This document shows, one piece after another, positions 6,931-8,728 of a stretch of DNA of 8,728 bases (position 1 is the stretch's first letter; every line of letters starts with the position of its first letter). The stretch is taken from NCBI GenBank assembly GCA_005882905.1, contig VBBG01000071.1:306-9033 (forward strand), in the 5' to 3' direction. The translations under genes and the position numbers were made by a program. Under the pieces are notes generated by a model. That model was not told the origin of the DNA. It searched no databases and was given only the letters and a program-made list of their open reading frames with translations. Source of the DNA: Candidatus Bathyarchaeota archaeon (GTDB lineage: Archaea > Thermoproteota > Bathyarchaeia > 40CM-2-53-6).

Positions 6931-6969
6931 TTCTCTGCGCCCTGGCTAGCTGCCCAGTCAATTGGGAAT

Positions 6970-6979
6970 GATTAAAATC
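6970..6979. promoter_or_regulatory. shared divergent TATA element
   Basis: GATTAAAATC reads GATTTTAATC on the other strand, so it gives a TATA-like box in both directions. Its centre is about 36 bases from TTG 7011 (plus gene) and 44 from TTG 6930 (minus gene). Both distances suit archaeal promoters with short leaders. It lies only 10 bases before TTG 6984, which argues against that earlier start. Confidence 0.5.
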
Positions 6980-7010
6980 ATGCTTGGCGGGGTTCCCACC
7001 CGGACGATTC

Positions 7011-7592
7011 TTGGCTAGGATTCACGGCAAAGGCCCAATTGAACAGGTAAACCTCTACGATTCTGGAGCATCGGTTGCGCCTCATGTCTACGACAAGGAT
7101 CGGCGATACGCCGTCCTCATCGTCGATATGCTGAACGACTTCGTGTATGGCAAGATCAAATGCGACAGGGCTGTCCCGATGATTCCTCGTAGCGGCACCT
7201 TGGTCGACGCGGCCCGGAGCAGCGGTATTCCAGTGCTCTACGCTAACGATTCTCACACGCGGAAGGATTTCGAGATCGAACGCTGGGGCGAGCATGCCAT
7301 GCGCGGTAGCAGAGGCGCGCGAGTGATAAGCCAACTGAGACCGCGCAAGAGAGATGTCCAGATTCCCAAGACAACCTACAGCAGCTTCTTCGACACCAGG
7401 CTAGAACGCGAGCTCAGGAGAAGTCATGACGGGAAGGGCGCGAATACTCTCATAATCTCAGGCCTGCATACCGATTGTTGTGTGAGGCATACGACCGCTG
7501 ATGCTTTCTTCAGAGGATACGAGACGCAGTATCTCAAGTTCTGGTATCTCGCAGATATTCTCCCGACAAGGAAGATAGTGCGACTGTTCTAG
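7011..7592 (+). CDS. isochorismatase-family cysteine hydrolase, with an apparent C-terminal internal deletion
   Basis: The family includes nicotinamidases, isochorismatases and other amidases using an Asp-Lys-Cys triad. All three are visible: Asp in YAVLIVDMLNDF, Lys in VQIPKTTYSSFFDT, and Cys in LIISGLHTDCCVRHTTADAF. NDSH and WGEH fit the metal or substrate region of archaeal nicotinamidase-like members. After AFFRGYE one expects a strand, an Asp and a TEEDH-like helix start before the last helix; instead the sequence goes directly to QYLKFWYLADIL, so about 20 residues appear to be missing in frame. The frame also opens at TTG 6984, but the TATA position favours TTG 7011; no other canonical start precedes the domain. 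The gene ends just before the nucleoside hydrolase, so the two are likely co-transcribed. Nicotinamidase activity is a guess, and the deletion may make the protein inactive. Confidence 0.85.
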   Translation: MARIHGKGPIEQVNLYDSGASVAPHVYDKDRRYAVLIVDMLNDFVYGKIKCDRAVPMIPRSGTLVDAARSSGIPVLYANDSHTRKDFEIERWGEHAMRGSRGARVISQLRPRKRDVQIPKTTYSSFFDTRLERELRRSHDGKGANTLIISGLHTDCCVRHTTADAFFRGYETQYLKFWYLADILPTRKIVRLF

Positions 7593-7595
7593 GCA

Positions 7596-7617
7596 GGGTC
7601 TCGGGTCGAAGAGACCC
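7596..7617 (+). other. inverted repeat (potential RNA hairpin) before the nucleoside hydrolase
   Basis: GGGTCTC at 7596-7602 pairs perfectly with GAGACCC at 7611-7617 around an 8-base loop. It begins three bases after the cysteine-hydrolase stop and ends directly before the codon ATA at 7618, where the family-typical nucleoside hydrolase N-terminus begins. No T-run follows, so it is not a classical terminator. A seven-base stem alone can arise by chance in a window of this size; its position is what makes it notable. Confidence 0.35.
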
Positions 7618-7635
7618 ATACGCGTCATCATCGAC

Positions 7636-8553
7636 ATGGACGGGGGCATAGACGATGCTCTCGCGCTGATCCTCGCCCTCAGATCTCCAGAGATAGAAGT
7701 CGCCGGGATAACGGCTGTGTCCGGTAACGTCCCGGTAGAACAGGCGACGATAAACGCGCTAAGAGTTGTGGAACTTCTCGAGAGACCAGATGTCTGGGTT
7801 GCTGAAGGGCTGGCGCGACCGTTGGCTCGGGACCCTATTCGTGCCTTCAACTTTCATGGGAGGGACGGTCTAGGCGACTCACACCTACCGCTGCCCAAGC
7901 TTCGCCCCACAGCCAAGACTGCTTTGAACGCGATGAGCGAAACACTCACGTCTGCCAAGAAGCATGAAGTAACGATAATCTGTACTGGACCTCTCACCAA
8001 CCTCGCGTCACTTCTGATCGAGTCGCCTCATGTGAAGAGTAGGATCGAGGAGATTGTTATAATGGGGGGTGCCTACGGGATCACCAAATACGGTGTAGGC
8101 AATGAGACTCCTGTTGCAGAGTTCAACATCTACTCAGACCCCGAAGCGGCGAAGACCGTGTTTGAAGCAGAGATCAGATTGAAGGCAGTAGGCCTCGACG
8201 TCACAACAATTCCGCAACTAGAGATAGTGAAGAAGGATTATGCACGGATCAGAAGGAGTAAGGGAAAAATCTCTATGTTTGCAACTCGCATTCTTGAGAG
8301 CAACATACGAGCCCACGGCCGTTTCACGCTTCACGACCCGATGACGGTCGCGGTAAAGATCAGGCCAAGCTTCTACAGATTCTCAGACTGTCGGGTCGCG
8401 ATAGAAACTAAGGGCGAGTATACAACTGGAATGACGGTCGCGGACAGTCGCGATTTGAAAGAGGACCAACTACTAGGCGGACCTGTCATGGTGTGTAGTG
8501 ATGTCGATCCAGGCTTCAAACGGCTCTTCCTTGACAGGTTGACAGGGTCTTGA
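7636..8553 (+). CDS. nucleoside hydrolase (inosine/uridine-preferring family), start uncertain
   Basis: This enzyme cleaves the N-glycosidic bond of ribonucleosides to base and ribose, using a calcium ion, in purine/pyrimidine or nicotinamide riboside salvage. From ATG 7636 the conserved features are the Asp cluster MDGGIDDALAL (D2, D6, D7), SGNVPVEQATINALR (N31), FHGRDGLG (H74), CTGPLTNLAS, IVIMGGAYG, AEFNIYSDPEAAKTVF (N164), GLDVT and LHDPMTVAV (H233, D234). The active site is therefore complete and the length of 305 aa is nearly full. However, the codons just upstream read IRVIID, so that with the ATG the sequence is RVIIDMDGGIDDA, exactly the family's first strand (usually RVIIDTDPGIDDA). 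ATG 7636 would remove this buried strand, and no ATG, GTG or TTG lies between it and the TAG at 7576. ATA 7618 is the best-placed candidate start. Confidence 0.9.
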   Translation: MDGGIDDALALILALRSPEIEVAGITAVSGNVPVEQATINALRVVELLERPDVWVAEGLARPLARDPIRAFNFHGRDGLGDSHLPLPKLRPTAKTALNAMSETLTSAKKHEVTIICTGPLTNLASLLIESPHVKSRIEEIVIMGGAYGITKYGVGNETPVAEFNIYSDPEAAKTVFEAEIRLKAVGLDVTTIPQLEIVKKDYARIRRSKGKISMFATRILESNIRAHGRFTLHDPMTVAVKIRPSFYRFSDCRVAIETKGEYTTGMTVADSRDLKEDQLLGGPVMVCSDVDPGFKRLFLDRLTGS

Positions 8554-8597
8554 GTGGCGGATACGTCAACAGGGGGTTTTCCGGACAGAAAGTGTAG

Positions 8598-8606
8598 TTT
8601 TAAAAA
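8598..8606 (+). promoter_or_regulatory. TATA box for the VOC-fold gene
   Basis: TTTTAAAAA ends 28 bases before the ATG at 8634, a near-ideal archaeal TATA position with a short leader. A second AT-rich patch (AATATT, 8610-8615) is too close to serve. The box lies 45 bases after the stop of the nucleoside hydrolase, so the downstream gene probably has its own transcript. Confidence 0.6.
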
Positions 8607-8633
8607 CCGAATATTCCGGTATACGTGGCTACT

Positions 8634-8728
8634 ATGGGAAAGGAAATCGGCCACATAGAGATGACGTCCAAGGATCTAATGCAGACCAAGAAGTTCTATT
8701 CCAGACTCTTCGGCTGGAAGTTTGAACT
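8634..8728 (+). CDS. VOC-fold (glyoxalase/bleomycin-resistance-like) protein, partial at right edge
   Basis: Only 31 codons are inside the window, but they match the start of a vicinal-oxygen-chelate domain well: IGHIEMTSKD with the metal-ligand-position His7, followed by the helix QTKKFYSRLFGWKFE, whose FY..LFGW signature is characteristic of this fold. The ATG at 8634 is preceded by a TATA box at the right distance; a GTG three codons earlier (8625) is in frame but closer to the expected transcription start. VOC members range from glyoxalases and dioxygenases to lactoylglutathione-lyase-like stress proteins, so no substrate can be given from this fragment. Confidence 0.82.
   Translation, partial: MGKEIGHIEMTSKDLMQTKKFYSRLFGWKFE

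Noticed and set aside
7458..7850. Minus-strand frame of 130 codons
   Set aside because: Antisense to the cysteine hydrolase end and nucleoside hydrolase start, both clearly coding on the plus strand.
1..8728. CRISPR arrays, insertion sequences, tRNA or rRNA genes, defence systems
   Set aside because: I saw no regularly spaced repeats, transposase motifs, terminal inverted repeats, tRNA-like cloverleaf or rRNA-like sequence while reading; no specialised search could be run.

Overview
This window looks archaeal. The AT-rich boxes about 25-45 bases upstream of several starts resemble archaeal TATA elements, Shine-Dalgarno sites are largely absent, and the gene content fits: an LLM-class oxidoreductase of the F420/FMN type, LeuC/LeuD-type dehydratase subunits of archaeal length, a FUN14-like membrane protein and a nucleoside hydrolase. 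TTG starts are common. A Thermoproteota-type lineage (Bathyarchaeia or Nitrososphaeria relatives) is my best guess, but it rests on remembered family resemblance, not on a search.

Layout. 1-575 (minus) is the N-terminal two thirds or so of an LLM-class flavin-dependent oxidoreductase that runs off the left edge. 810-980 (plus) and 998-1204 (minus) are two convergent small genes: a zinc-ribbon peptide and a charged coiled-coil peptide. 1371-3181 (plus) is a two-gene operon for the large and small subunits of an aconitase-superfamily dehydratase, overlapping by four bases. 3280-3813 (plus) is an OsmC-family peroxidase/hydrolase. 3867-4982 (minus) is an MFS transporter converging on it. 5270-5581 (minus) is a FUN14-like small membrane protein with its own TATA box. 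5704-6930 (minus) is a group A FAD monooxygenase. It diverges, across a shared near-symmetric TATA element, from an isochorismatase-family cysteine hydrolase (about 7011-7592, plus), which is followed closely by a nucleoside hydrolase (7636-8553, plus). 8634 to the right edge is the start of a VOC-fold (glyoxalase-like) protein with a good TATA box.

How the genes work together. The dehydratase pair forms one heterodimeric hydro-lyase, normally serving leucine or 2-oxoacid chain elongation. The cysteine hydrolase and nucleoside hydrolase are probably co-transcribed and would suit nucleoside or pyridine-nucleotide salvage. The other genes are mostly single transcription units for redox chemistry, stress and transport.

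I found no CRISPR array, mobile element, rRNA, tRNA or defence island, and no clear undescribed multi-gene system. The most interesting signals lie inside known families. The large dehydratase subunit has Ser where the first [4Fe-4S] ligand Cys is expected, together with three extra Cys in an active-site segment. The small subunit has an unfamiliar specificity loop. The nucleoside hydrolase and the MFS transporter have family-like sequence upstream of any ATG/GTG/TTG start. The cysteine hydrolase, and less clearly the MFS protein, appear to carry internal in-frame deletions.
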